This document shows, in pieces, positions 25,087-33,518 of a stretch of DNA of 35,858 nucleotides. The stretch's first letter is position 1. The number at the start of each line of letters is the position of its first letter. The DNA comes from Acidobacteriota bacterium (GTDB lineage Bacteria; Acidobacteriota; Polarisedimenticolia; JACPZX01): contig JACPZX010000084.1 in the NCBI GenBank assembly GCA_016195325.1, positions 1-35,858 of the forward strand, read 5' to 3'. The notes beneath the pieces were generated by a model. The model had not been told where the DNA came from. It was given only the letters and a program-made list of their open reading frames with translations, and searched no databases. The position numbers and the translations under genes were made by a program.

Positions 25087-26453
25087 CGGCTTCGGGAGAG
25101 GAACGCTTCGATCGCGATCCGGTCGACCGGCCGATCGTCAAGGCCCACATCGTCGCCGGGCTCATCGCCCTCGCGATCGGCATCGCCACCGGGCTCGCCT
25201 TCTCGTTCCAGCTCATCCAGGCCTACTGGTTCCCCGGGGTGGAGTGGCTCTCGCCCGGGCGCGTCCGGATGCTGCACACGAACGTGCTCGCGTACGGCTT
25301 CATCGCCAACGTGTTCATCGGCGGCCTGTACTGGGCGGTCCCGCGGATCACGGGGCGCACCGTCGCCTCTCGGAAGCTGAGCTGGATCATCTTCTGGACG
25401 TGGCAGGGGATCCTCGTCGCGACGGCCGCGGGGATCCTCGGGGGGCTGGCGCAGGGGATCGAGTGGGGCGAGACCCCGATCTTCATCGACCCTGTGGTCG
25501 TCGTCGGGCTCATCCTGGTGGCGCTCAACTTCCTCCCGCCGATCATCCGGAGCGGCGGGAAGCCCCTCTACGTCTCCCTGTGGTACTTCACCGCGGGGCT
25601 CATCTGGACGCTCCTGAACTACATCATGGGGAACTACGTCCCGCAGTTCTTCCTCCCCGGGGCGAGCGGCGCGGCGGTGGCGGGGCTCTTCATCCACGAT
25701 CTCGTCGGCCTCTTCGTGACGCCGCTCGGCTGGGGCCTCATGTACTACTTCGTGCCGACGATCCTGAGAAAGCCCATCTGGAGCCACGCGATCAGCCTGA
25801 TCGGCTTCTGGGGGCTGGCGTTCTTCTACCCGCTGAACGGCGTGCACCACTTCCTCTGGAGCCCCATCCCGATGTTCGCGCAGTACGGCGCGGTCGTCGC
25901 CACCGTGGGCGTCGAGATCGTGGTCACGACGGTCTTCATCAACTTCCTCGCGACGATCCGCGGGAGCGGCTCGGCCCTCGCCACGAGCCTTCCGATCCGG
26001 TGGATGTACACGGGGATCTTCTTCTACGTCGTGACCTGCTTCCAGTGCTCGATCCAGGTCCTCCTGACGGTGCAGAAGGTCATCCACTTCACCGACTGGG
26101 TCGTGGGGCACGCGCACCTCGTCATGTTCGGGGTCTTCGGCTTCTGGATCTTCGGGATCGTCCTCGAGCTGTGGCCGAAGCTCACGGGACGCGCGTGGTA
26201 CTCGACGCGGCTCAACACGTGGCACTACTGGCTCACCGCGGTCGGTACCGCCATCATGGTGATCGACCTCACCGCAGCCGGCCTCGTGCAGGGATTCCTG
26301 TGGCGCGATCTGGCGCCGTGGGAGGCGTCGCTGGTCGGGTCGTATCCGTTCTGGCTCGTGCGGACGGTCACCGGCGTGCTGATCGCGGCGGGGCAGGTCG
26401 CCTTCTTCGTCAATCTCTGGCTGACGGCGCGCCGTCCGGCGGCGACGACATGA
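25083..26453 (+). CDS. ccoN: cbb3-type cytochrome c oxidase subunit I
   Basis: 456 residues, about 12 membrane helices; the catalytic subunit that reduces O2 at heme b3-CuB and pumps protons. Key residues are in place: the helix II heme b His in MLHTNVLAYGF, a CuB His in LFIHDLVGLF, the paired His in NGVHHFLW, the helix VII Tyr just before it (FFYPLNGVHH), which in cbb3 enzymes is cross-linked to a CuB His, and the two heme His in VVGHAHLVMFG. The acidic pattern of nitric oxide reductase NorB is not seen. Start GTG at 25083 overlaps the cytochrome stop. An oxidase of this class has high O2 affinity and suits microaerobic respiration or O2 scavenging. Confidence 0.92.
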   Translation: MTASGEERFDRDPVDRPIVKAHIVAGLIALAIGIATGLAFSFQLIQAYWFPGVEWLSPGRVRMLHTNVLAYGFIANVFIGGLYWAVPRITGRTVASRKLSWIIFWTWQGILVATAAGILGGLAQGIEWGETPIFIDPVVVVGLILVALNFLPPIIRSGGKPLYVSLWYFTAGLIWTLLNYIMGNYVPQFFLPGASGAAVAGLFIHDLVGLFVTPLGWGLMYYFVPTILRKPIWSHAISLIGFWGLAFFYPLNGVHHFLWSPIPMFAQYGAVVATVGVEIVVTTVFINFLATIRGSGSALATSLPIRWMYTGIFFYVVTCFQCSIQVLLTVQKVIHFTDWVVGHAHLVMFGVFGFWIFGIVLELWPKLTGRAWYSTRLNTWHYWLTAVGTAIMVIDLTAAGLVQGFLWRDLAPWEASLVGSYPFWLVRTVTGVLIAAGQVAFFVNLWLTARRPAATT

Positions 26454-26463
26454 GGAGCGGCGC

Positions 26464-27126
26464 GTGAACCCTCTCGAGCGGCTCGGCACGATCGTCCTCG
26501 TGGCGGGCCTCGTCTTCTTCGCCCTCTCGGTGGTCGTCGAGGCGTGGCTCCCGTGGCAGACGCTCCGGCACATCCCGATGCAGAGCGTCGAGCAGATCGC
26601 CTCCGTGGTCCCCCTCGACTTCACCGACCTCGCCGCGCGGTATCCCGACCCCTTCCGGAAGTATTACGGGGAGCCCGGCCCGGCGTCCTTCGCGAGGGCG
26701 CTGCGCACGGGGCGCGACGTCTACATCGCGGAGGGGTGCTGGCACTGTCACTCGCAGTTCGTCCGCCCGGTCTCGAACGAGGACCGGCGGTTCGGCACGG
26801 TCAGCTACGCGGGGGAGTACCAGAACGAGCTGCAGCTCCCTCAGATGTTCGGCACGCGGCGCGTCGGTCCCGACTTGATCCGGTCGGCCGGGAAGCACTC
26901 GAACGACTGGCACGTCGCGCACTTCTGGCGGCCGACGGACGTCGTGCCGTCGTCGGTGATGCCGACCTTCACGTGGTTCTACGACGCTCAGGCCGACCCG
27001 AACCTTCCGCCGTCGCCGAACGAGCGCGGCCTCGCGATCGTCGCCTACGTCCAGTGGCTCGGGAGCTGGGCCGAGCAGCCGGACGCCGCGCTTCTGGCCG
27101 CCCACCCGGCGGAGGAGTCGCGATGA
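26464..27126 (+). CDS. ccoO: cbb3-type cytochrome c oxidase subunit II (monoheme)
   Basis: 220 residues from a GTG at 26464 with a GAGGAGCGG ribosome site. One N-terminal anchor helix (TIVLVAGLVFFALSVVVEAW) is followed by the periplasmic heme domain with EGCWHCHSQFVRPVSNED and the CcoO-typical YAGEYQNELQLPQMFGTRRVGPDLIR. The axial Met is in SSVMPTFTW. It passes electrons from the diheme donor to CcoN. The YDAQADPNLPPSPNERGLAI region and the length match CcoO; only the C-terminal tail is short. Confidence 0.92.
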   Translation: MNPLERLGTIVLVAGLVFFALSVVVEAWLPWQTLRHIPMQSVEQIASVVPLDFTDLAARYPDPFRKYYGEPGPASFARALRTGRDVYIAEGCWHCHSQFVRPVSNEDRRFGTVSYAGEYQNELQLPQMFGTRRVGPDLIRSAGKHSNDWHVAHFWRPTDVVPSSVMPTFTWFYDAQADPNLPPSPNERGLAIVAYVQWLGSWAEQPDAALLAAHPAEESR

Positions 27127-27434
27127 CCCCCTTCTTGAGGCGCGCCGTCACGTGGGGCGTCGGCGCCGCGGTCGCCATCGGCGGCGTCAGCTTCGTCTAC
27201 AAGCTCTATGAGTTCATCGTCGCCGCGAACCGCGGCAATCTGCCGGGGTTCGCCTACGCGACGGTCGTGAGCTACTTCATCGTCACGCTCGGCTTCCTGT
27301 GCATGGTCCTGTGGGCTTTCCTCAGGGGGCACTACACCGACATCGAGGAGCCGAAGCACCGGCTCCTCGAGAACGAGCGGGCCCTGGATCGCGAGGGATC
27401 CCCGGCGCCGCCGATCCCGGAGGTGCGGCGATGA
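27123..27434 (+). CDS. Small two-helix membrane protein, CcoQ-like
   Basis: 103 residues, two predicted helices (about 12-32 and 46-68), followed by a cytoplasmic HYTDIEEPKHRLLENE segment. The second helix plus this acidic tail resembles CcoQ/FixQ, the small cbb3 subunit that stabilises the complex, but the extra first helix is not typical. Its ATG overlaps the ccoO stop and its stop overlaps the next start (ATGA in both cases), so it is certainly part of the oxidase operon. Function is inferred from position. Confidence 0.65.
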   Translation: MTPFLRRAVTWGVGAAVAIGGVSFVYKLYEFIVAANRGNLPGFAYATVVSYFIVTLGFLCMVLWAFLRGHYTDIEEPKHRLLENERALDREGSPAPPIPEVRR

Positions 27435-27607
27435 GCGGTGAGAGGCCCGCGGGGGACGCGCGCGAGGCAGGGGAGCCGGGCGCGCCGACGTACCAGGGGA
27501 GCCGCTTCCCATGGTGGCTGGCCCTCATCTGGCTCGCCTTCCTCGCGTGGGGGGGGATCTACATCGCGATGTACTACCTGCCGGATCTGAAGGCATGGCT
27601 GAGGTAG
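27431..27607 (+). CDS. Single-helix protein resembling the CcoP N-terminal membrane anchor
   Basis: 58 residues: a flexible Gly/Glu-rich N-terminus, then PTYQGSRFPWWLALIWLAFL and a helix ending GGIYIAMYYLPDLKAWLR. The FPWW-helix-YYLP pattern is like the first 60 residues of CcoP (the FixP_N region, PxPxWW-helix-YPxL). Here it stops without any heme domain. It overlaps the P-type ATPase start by 13 bases. It may be the detached anchor half of a split CcoP, with the diheme lipoprotein at 24094-25086 as the other half. It could also be a CcoH/CcoS-like assembly peptide. Confidence 0.6.
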   Translation: MSGERPAGDAREAGEPGAPTYQGSRFPWWLALIWLAFLAWGGIYIAMYYLPDLKAWLR

Positions 27608-29742
27608 CGGGAGCGGGCGCCGTCTGCGCGCAGTGCGGCGTGACGATGCGGGGGAGCGGTCCCGCCCCGGCGCCCGATCTCTTCTGCTGCTACGGCTGCG
27701 CTCTCGTGCACCGAATCGCCGGCGCCGGATCGCGACGCCGCGAGCCGGAGTGGATCCTCGCGCGCCTGGGACTCGCCGCCTTTCTCACGATGAACGTGAT
27801 GGCGATGGCCCTCGTGCTCTACGCCGACGATCCCGCCGCCGCGGTGGACGAGCCGCTCCGGGCCGGGATCGCGGGCGCCCTCAGGTACGTCTCGCTCCTC
27901 TTCAGCGCGCCGGTCCTGTTCCTGCTGGGGTGGCCCATCGTCGAGCGCGGGTGGCGCGACGCGCGGCGCGGGGCCCCCGGAGTGGACGCGCTGATCGCGA
28001 TCGGCGCCCTCGCGGCCTTCGCCCTGAGCGCCTGGTCGACCGTCGCCGGGCACGGGCCGGTCTACTACGAGACGGCGTGCATGATCCTTCTCCTCGTCAC
28101 GCTCGGGAGGTATCTCGAGGCCCGCGCCCGCTCGAGCGCCGCGGCCTCGCTCCGTGGCCTCGTCTCGGCGGAGCCGCGAGGCGCGACGGTGGTCCGGGGC
28201 GGGCGGTTGATCGAGGTCGACCCGGCCTCGGTCCTTCCCGGCGAGATCGTGCGCGTCGCCCCGGGCGGCGTCATCCCCGTCGACGGCCTCGTCGTCGACG
28301 GCGAAGGGGGAGTCGACGAGTCGGGCCTCACCGGGGAGTCGGCGCCGGCGCGCCGAAAGGTGGGGGACGCGGTGTACGCCGGCGCGAACAGCGTCGACGG
28401 GGCCTTCGCGATCCGGGCGACCGCCACGGGCGCCGAGAGGATGGCCGCGAAGATCGAGGCGATGCTCGAGGCGGCCCGGCGGTCGCGCGCGCCGATCGAG
28501 AGGCTCGCCGATCGCGTCGCCGCGCTCTTCGTCCCCGCCGCGATCGCCCTGGCGGCGATCGCGGGCGCTCTCCGGACGGTGGACCCCGGGGCGGGCGCGG
28601 GGGTGATGCGGGCCCTCTCGGTGCTCCTCATCGCCTGCCCCTGCGCGCTGGGGCTCGCCACGCCGCTGGCGGTGTGGGAGGCGCTCGGCGCGGCGGCGCG
28701 GCGGGGCGTGGTGGTGAGGCGCGGGGAGGCGCTCGAGCGCCTCGCGCGCGTGCGCACCGTCTACTTCGACAAGACGGGGACGCTGACCGACGGGACCCCC
28801 CGCGTCTCGGCGATCGCCCCGGCGGGCTGCTCCGAGGCCGACCTGCTGCGCGTCGCCGCGGCCCTCGAGTCGTTCTCGGCCCATCCGTACGCGCGCGCGA
28901 TCGCGGAGGCCGCGGCGTCCCGCGCGCTTCCCGTCGCCGCGGTCCGGGGCGTCCGGGTTCACGCGGGGGCCGGTGTCGGCGGCGAGGTGTCGCTCGACGG
29001 GGAGAGCTTCTTCGCCGCGGCGGTGGGGGGGGGCGAGATGCTGCGTCGCGCCGGAGTCGAGCCGCCGGCCGGCGCGGGGGCCGGCGCGGGCGCGCGCGCC
29101 TTCGTGGCGGCGAACGGGCGCGTGATCGGGAGCGTCGACTTCGCCGAATCGCTCCGACCCGGCGCGGCCCGGGCGACCGCGGAGCTGAGACGGCTGCGGG
29201 TCGGCGTCGAGATCCTGAGCGGCGACACGCCCGAGGCGGCGGATCGCCTGGCGCGCGCGATGAACCTTCGCGGCCTCGGGGGCCTCTCGCCGGCCGGGAA
29301 GGTGGCGGCGATCGAGAGGGGCGAGCGGGCTCGCGGGCCGGCGGCGATGGTGGGCGAGGGGATGAACGACGCCCCGGCCCTCGCGCGGGCGAGCCTGTCC
29401 ATCGCCCTCGGGAGCGGCTCGGCGGCGGCGCGCGAGGCGGCCGACGTGGGCCTTCGGAACGACGACCTGACGCTCGTCCCCTGGCTGCTCGATCTCTCGA
29501 GGAGAACCGTGCGCACGATCCGCATCAACCTCTTCTGGGCGTTCGTCTACAATCTGGTCCTGATCCCGCTGGCCATGGCGGGAGGGCTTCAGCCGATCCT
29601 CGCGGCCCTCGCGATGATCGCGAGCAGCCTTCTCGTCGCCGCGCACTCCCGCTCGCTCGCGCGAGAGGGAAGGGCGCGGGCTTCCGCCCCGTCGGGCGCG
29701 CGGGCGGCCGGCGGTGGCGTGGTGGAGGCATGGGCGCGATGA
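27595..29742 (+). CDS. ccoI: Copper-translocating P-type ATPase, CcoI/FixI type, without HMA domain
   Basis: 715 residues. The N-terminus has the CcoI/FixI Cys cluster CAQCG ... FCCYGCALVH but no heavy-metal-associated (GMxCxxC) domain between it and the membrane part, which begins near residue 55. P1B hallmarks follow: TGES, CPC in IACPCALGLATPLA, the phosphorylated Asp in DKTGT, and HP in AHPYARAIAEA. The hinge motif reads GEGMNDAPAL, with Glu where nearly all P-type ATPases have Asp (GDGxND). CcoI exports copper into the periplasm for CuB assembly in cbb3 oxidase, in keeping with its place after ccoNO. The ATG at 27595 is the only start preceding the Cys cluster closely. Confidence 0.88.
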   Translation: MAEVAGAGAVCAQCGVTMRGSGPAPAPDLFCCYGCALVHRIAGAGSRRREPEWILARLGLAAFLTMNVMAMALVLYADDPAAAVDEPLRAGIAGALRYVSLLFSAPVLFLLGWPIVERGWRDARRGAPGVDALIAIGALAAFALSAWSTVAGHGPVYYETACMILLLVTLGRYLEARARSSAAASLRGLVSAEPRGATVVRGGRLIEVDPASVLPGEIVRVAPGGVIPVDGLVVDGEGGVDESGLTGESAPARRKVGDAVYAGANSVDGAFAIRATATGAERMAAKIEAMLEAARRSRAPIERLADRVAALFVPAAIALAAIAGALRTVDPGAGAGVMRALSVLLIACPCALGLATPLAVWEALGAAARRGVVVRRGEALERLARVRTVYFDKTGTLTDGTPRVSAIAPAGCSEADLLRVAAALESFSAHPYARAIAEAAASRALPVAAVRGVRVHAGAGVGGEVSLDGESFFAAAVGGGEMLRRAGVEPPAGAGAGAGARAFVAANGRVIGSVDFAESLRPGAARATAELRRLRVGVEILSGDTPEAADRLARAMNLRGLGGLSPAGKVAAIERGERARGPAAMVGEGMNDAPALARASLSIALGSGSAAAREAADVGLRNDDLTLVPWLLDLSRRTVRTIRINLFWAFVYNLVLIPLAMAGGLQPILAALAMIASSLLVAAHSRSLAREGRARASAPSGARAAGGGVVEAWAR

Positions 29743-30356
29743 CGACGATGCCGGGATCGGGCGAGCGCGAGGCGACGCGACGGGAGATCGAGAGGCTCCA
29801 CGCCGAGGCGCGGCGCCTGGAGAGGGAGCTCGAGGGAGCGCCGGCTTCCGCGTGGCCGCCCCAGGGGTACTACACGCCGTACCACGTCGTCATCGGAATC
29901 CTCCTGGGATGCGTCGGCGCGGGGAGCAGCCTCCTCTTCAACGTCGTCGGCTCGCTCCTCGTGGGGCAGCATCCCCTGCAGCTCATCCGCGTCTACCTCA
30001 CCTTCCCGCTGGGGGAGACCGCGCTGACGCTCGACTCGGGGGTCGCCCTCGGCGTCGGCATCTGCCTCTACCTCGGCACCGGCTGCCTGTACGGCGCCGC
30101 GTTCCATCTCGTGATGAGCCGCTGGTTCGAGAGGGCTCCCGCGTCGCGGAGGTTCGCCGTGGCGACCGCCGTGGGCCTCGGCCTCTGGATCGTCAACTTC
30201 TACGGAATCCTCTCGTGGCTCCAGCCCCTTCTCTTCGACGGGAACTGGATCGTCACGCTGGTCCCTTTCTGGGTCGCGGGGCTGACGCACCTCGTCTTCG
30301 CCTGGACGATGCTCGTCATCGCGCCGTGGGGGGTCTTCGAGCCTTACCCGGGATGA
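29739..30356 (+). CDS. Four-helix membrane protein of the oxidase operon, unknown function
   Basis: 205 residues. The ATG at 29739 overlaps the ATPase stop (ATGA) and has GGAGG ten bases upstream; the ATG at 29730 is too close to that site. An amphipathic, charged N-terminal helix (ATRREIERLHAEARRLEREL) could form a coiled coil. Four hydrophobic segments follow (about 42-66, 95-122, 138-160, 166-190), with histidines in TPYHVVIG, AAFHLVMS and GLTHLVFAW. I do not recognise the family. Its position between a copper ATPase and a copper-assembly protein suggests a part in oxidase assembly or an accessory subunit; this is inference. Confidence 0.7.
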   Translation: MTTMPGSGEREATRREIERLHAEARRLERELEGAPASAWPPQGYYTPYHVVIGILLGCVGAGSSLLFNVVGSLLVGQHPLQLIRVYLTFPLGETALTLDSGVALGVGICLYLGTGCLYGAAFHLVMSRWFERAPASRRFAVATAVGLGLWIVNFYGILSWLQPLLFDGNWIVTLVPFWVAGLTHLVFAWTMLVIAPWGVFEPYPG

Positions 30357-31024
30357 TCCTCCTCGTCCCGTTCGTCGCGGCGCTCGCCTTCTCGGGGCAT
30401 TGCGCCCTCATGTGCGGCGTCTTTCCCGCGGCCGTTCGCGCGGGATCCGGTCATCTCCGGCGCGCGCTGATCCCGCAGGCGCTCTACCACGCGGGAAAGA
30501 TCTCGACGTACGTCTTCCTCGGCGCCGCGGCGGCCGCGGCCGGGCTGCGCGTCGACGCGCTCCGGATGCCCCTCGGGCTCCTCTCGGCCGCGCTCCTCTT
30601 TCTCGTCGGCGCGGCGACCCTCGCGCCGGCCGCTTTGCCTCAGGCGGCGTCGCGGTGGATCCGCGGCTCGCCCCTGTGCGCGATCCTCGCGGATCTGCTG
30701 CGCCGCCCCGGGCGGGCGGCGGCCCTTCTCACCGGCGTCTTCAACGGGTTCATCCCGTGCGGCCTCGTCTACGCGATGGCCGCCCGCGCGGCGACGCTCG
30801 GCTCGGCGGCGGCCGGGGCCGCCTCGATGCTCGCCTTCGGCCTCGGCACCGTTCCGGCGCTGCTGGTGGTGGGCCTGGCGGTGGGAGAGGTCCCCGCGCG
30901 GTTCCGGTCCGGGACCGCGCGCCGCCGGCTGGCGTGGGCGGCGGGGGCGACGTGCCTGATCCTGGGGGGGGTGACGCTCGCCGCGGCGCTCGGCGCGCCC
31001 GTCCACAGGCACGCGTTGCGCTGA
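30353..31024 (+). CDS. SafE/DsbD_2-type membrane protein for cbb3 copper assembly
   Basis: 223 residues, six predicted helices. It carries the two signatures of the sulfite-exporter-like/DsbD_2 family found next to cbb3 genes: SGHCALMCGVFPAAVRAG near the N-terminus (HCxxMCG) and FNGFIPCGLVYAMA in the middle (NGxxPCGxVY). Proteins of this kind are proposed to move reducing power or copper across the membrane for CcoN maturation. The ATG overlaps the previous stop (ATGA). It ends the operon; a hairpin terminator follows 20 bases after the stop. Confidence 0.8.
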   Translation: MILLVPFVAALAFSGHCALMCGVFPAAVRAGSGHLRRALIPQALYHAGKISTYVFLGAAAAAAGLRVDALRMPLGLLSAALLFLVGAATLAPAALPQAASRWIRGSPLCAILADLLRRPGRAAALLTGVFNGFIPCGLVYAMAARAATLGSAAAGAASMLAFGLGTVPALLVVGLAVGEVPARFRSGTARRRLAWAAGATCLILGGVTLAAALGAPVHRHALR

Positions 31025-31044
31025 GCCCGGGTCGTGGCAAGAGA

Positions 31045-31078
31045 AAGCCCCGGCGGGATCTCTCCCGGCCGGGGCCTT
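31045..31078. terminator. Bidirectional terminator between convergent genes
   Basis: AAGCCCCGGC (31045-31054) and GGCCGGGGCCTT (31067-31078) form a GC-rich stem, with an inner GGGA/TCCC pair, between the plus-strand oxidase operon and the minus-strand OmpA gene. The A-run on one side and T-run on the other are short but suit termination in either direction. Confidence 0.7.
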
Positions 31079-31093
31079 CCGTGCGACCGCGAT

Positions 31094-32566
31094 CTAGTCG
31101 GCCTTGTGCAGCTCCACGCGGCGGTTCTTCGCGCGGCCCGCGTCGGTGCCGTTGTCGGCGATGGGATCGGCCTTGCCGTTCCCCTTCGACGACATGCGCG
31201 ACCCGTCCACGCCCTTCGCCACGAGGTAGCTCACGACCGCCTGCGCGCGCTTCCTGGACAGCGAGACGTTGTAGGCGTCGGCCCCGCGTGCGTCGGTGTA
31301 GCCGTCGATCTCGACCTTGACGTCCGGCCAGTCCGTGAGGGACGCCGCGACCTTGTCGAGGACAGCGGACGAGTCGGGAGTGAGGACGGCGCTGTTGGAG
31401 TTGAAGTTCACCCCCTCGAGGACGAGCGACTTCTTCGTGTCCGTGAAGAGGGGAGCCGCCTTCGCGACCATCGGGCACCCCTTCGCGTCGACCGGCGTGC
31501 CGGCCGGAGTATCCGGGCAGGTATCGATGCCGTCGGCGACGCCGTCACCGTCCGAGTCCTTCGGGCAGCCGCGCGCGTCGACGGTCGCCCCCTTCGGCGT
31601 GCCCAGGCAGGCATCGACGCCGTCGGCGACGCCGTCGGCGTCGGAGTCCAGCGGGCAACCGCTCGCGTCGACCTTCGCTCCCTTCGGGGTGTTGGCGCAT
31701 CGGTCGAGGCCGTCGGCCACCCCGTCGCCGTCCGCGTCGGTCGGGCATCCCTTCGTGTCGACCTTCGCCCCGCGGGGCGTGCCGGCGCACGCGTCGGCGC
31801 CGTCCACGACGCCGTCGCCGTCGCTGTCCCTCGGGCAGCCCGCGGCGTCGACCGGGTATCCCTTCGGGGTGTCGGGGCAGGTGTCGATCCCGTCGTACAC
31901 GCCGTCATGGTCGGCGTCGGTCGGGCATCCGATCGCGTCGACCCTGGCTCCCTTCGGGGTCGAGGGGCACTTGTCCCTGTGATCGGCCACGCCGTCGCCG
32001 TCGGCGTCGGGGGCCGGGCCGCCGCCGAGGAACCAGGAGACGCCCACCGTCGCCTCGGCGTTCCCCTGGTTCTCGTTCAGCCCGGCGCCGATGTGCGTCC
32101 GGACGAAACGGCCGTCGCCGCGCACCGCGAACTTCGGCGTGAAAAAGTACCGCACGCCCGCGCCGGCGTTCCATCCGAGATCGGTCTGGTCGACGGACGT
32201 GCCGGTGATCTTCGTCGACTCCTGGCCGAGACCCGCGGTCAGGTGCCAGCGGAACGGCTTTCCCTCGCGGAAATTGTAGAGGGCGTTGAGTCGGAGAGAG
32301 TTCAGCTTGAAGTCGGCGCCGCCGGCGGCGATGTTCGTCTTGAGGAACTGGTACGACGCCTCGACGCTCCATCGCGACGTGACGAAGTAGCCGACGCGCG
32401 CGCCGTACAGGAGATCGTTGTCCGGAGCCGACCCGCCGTAGCTGTCGAGCCAGGCGTAGCCGGCGTACGGGCCGATTTCCCAGGCGCCACTCTGTCCCCC
32501 GGCCGCCGTTGCCGGCAGGGCCGCGAGGAGGAGCAGAGCCGAGAGTGCGGAGATCTTCTTCAACAT
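31094..32566 (-). CDS. OmpA-family protein: barrel, TSP3 repeats, peptidoglycan-binding domain
   Basis: 490 residues from the ATG at 32566, chosen for the GGAG site six bases upstream and for the signal peptide MLKKISALSALLLLAAL; an ATG at 32578 gives a four-residue extension overlapping the upstream stop. Residues about 25-185 are an eight-strand OmpA-like barrel (YAGYAWLDSYGG, RWSVEASYQFL, FAVRGDGRFVRTHIG, TVGVSWFLGG). Six calcium-binding thrombospondin type 3 repeats follow as a rigid spacer. The C-terminal OmpA domain has VNFNSNSAVLTPDS, IDGYTDARGADAYNVSLSRK and DAGRAKNRRVEL, with the Asp and Arg that bind diaminopimelate. It ties the outer membrane to peptidoglycan. It is probably co-transcribed with the DUF481 gene. 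Confidence 0.92.
   Translation of the reverse strand: MLKKISALSALLLLAALPATAAGGQSGAWEIGPYAGYAWLDSYGGSAPDNDLLYGARVGYFVTSRWSVEASYQFLKTNIAAGGADFKLNSLRLNALYNFREGKPFRWHLTAGLGQESTKITGTSVDQTDLGWNAGAGVRYFFTPKFAVRGDGRFVRTHIGAGLNENQGNAEATVGVSWFLGGGPAPDADGDGVADHRDKCPSTPKGARVDAIGCPTDADHDGVYDGIDTCPDTPKGYPVDAAGCPRDSDGDGVVDGADACAGTPRGAKVDTKGCPTDADGDGVADGLDRCANTPKGAKVDASGCPLDSDADGVADGVDACLGTPKGATVDARGCPKDSDGDGVADGIDTCPDTPAGTPVDAKGCPMVAKAAPLFTDTKKSLVLEGVNFNSNSAVLTPDSSAVLDKVAASLTDWPDVKVEIDGYTDARGADAYNVSLSRKRAQAVVSYLVAKGVDGSRMSSKGNGKADPIADNGTDAGRAKNRRVELHKAD
31469..32008 (-). repeat. Six tandem 90-bp repeats encoding TSP3 calcium-binding units
   Basis: Exactly 540 bp, six units of 30 codons with no length variation. 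Each unit reads D-x-D-x-D-G-V-x-D-x-x-D-x-C-x-x-T-P-x-G-x-x-V-D-x-x-G-C-P. The Asp ladder binds calcium and the paired Cys can form disulphides between units. Units differ by several codons, so they are an established repeat and not a very recent expansion. Confidence 0.9.
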
Positions 32567-32577
32567 GGGGTTCTCCA

Positions 32578-33459
32578 TCAGAAGTTGACGACCAGGGAGG
32601 TCGTGAAAATCGTGTCCAGCCTGGCGAGCTCGAAGGGGACTTTCGTGCCGGTCGGGGTCGGGGGCGTACCCGGAGCGAAGAGGTCGATGTCCTTGAACGA
32701 CGGGCGGTTGTCGTAGAGCCACTGGAGGCTGATCTTGACCGCCAGCCGTTTCGTCATCGAGACCGACAGGGAGTTGGTCATCGTCGCGCGAAGGTCCTTC
32801 GTGTCGTTCAGGTTCTCGTCGACGACCGTGTCGTTCGTGTACGCCGTCGACCCGCCGAGCTTCCGGGCCAGAGCCGACGACAGCCTCAGCCCCGCGAAGC
32901 TGTCCTGCGTCGTCGGGTCGCTCACGACCTCCTCCTGGTGCGTGTAGGTCGCGCCGTAGTCGGTGCGCCACTTGAACGTGTCGCTGTCCGCCCAGATGTT
33001 GCCGACGCCGCCGAAGGCGGTGTAGCGGTTCTGGATCCCGGCGAAGGTGTTCCGATCCCACCCGGCGCCGCCGAACCAGAAGAAGTGATCGGAGATCTTG
33101 TGATCGAAGCGGCCGTTGAGGAAGTAGTTCTCGGCCGTGACGACGGTCTGCTTGTTCTCCGTCACGCCGAACGAGCTCGTCGTTCCGACCGCGAAACGGT
33201 CGGTGGTGGTCGTCTCGACGCGGATGCCCCCGGCGTTGAGCGTGAAGAGCGATCGCTCCCACGTCCGCGTGAGCTTGTCCTTGAACCCGAGCGTCTGAGT
33301 CTCGGTGTTCCCCGACGTGGCGACGTAGCTGAACTCCGCCGAGTCGGCCCACCCGAGCTTCGGGCCGTCGGCGAGGGCCGCCGGGTCGGCGAGGACCAGG
33401 ATCCCCGCGGTCATGAGGGCCGCTCTTGCGGAGCGGCAGATCGATAAATGCACTTTCAT
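32578..33459 (-). CDS. DUF481-family outer-membrane protein (YdiY-like)
   Basis: 293 residues, signal peptide then antiparallel strands ending in aromatic-rich TIFTTSLVVNF. DUF481 features are FSYVATSGNTETQTLGFKDK near the start, the ENYFLNGRFDHKISDHFFWF segment, and the NRPSF region close to the C-terminus. The family forms a small barrel of unknown transport function, sometimes induced by salt or acid. A clear ribosome site (AAAGGAG) precedes the ATG at 33459. Its stop overlaps the ATG at 32578 in front of the OmpA gene, so the two are likely one unit. Confidence 0.85.
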   Translation of the reverse strand: MKVHLSICRSARAALMTAGILVLADPAALADGPKLGWADSAEFSYVATSGNTETQTLGFKDKLTRTWERSLFTLNAGGIRVETTTTDRFAVGTTSSFGVTENKQTVVTAENYFLNGRFDHKISDHFFWFGGAGWDRNTFAGIQNRYTAFGGVGNIWADSDTFKWRTDYGATYTHQEEVVSDPTTQDSFAGLRLSSALARKLGGSTAYTNDTVVDENLNDTKDLRATMTNSLSVSMTKRLAVKISLQWLYDNRPSFKDIDLFAPGTPPTPTGTKVPFELARLDTIFTTSLVVNF

Positions 33460-33518
33460 GTCTCCTTTGTGGGTTCAGAACCGAAGGGTGCGGCCCCGAG
33501 ATCGGGCGCCGCCGGTGG

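Noticed and set aside
25083-26453. Possible nitric oxide reductase (NorB) instead of an oxidase.
   Set aside because: The helix VII Tyr, a neighbouring CcoO-type monoheme subunit and copper-assembly genes indicate a cbb3 oxidase.
31486-32010. Regular 90-bp periodicity considered as a CRISPR-like or satellite array.
   Set aside because: The periodicity is fully explained by TSP3 protein repeats in an open frame.
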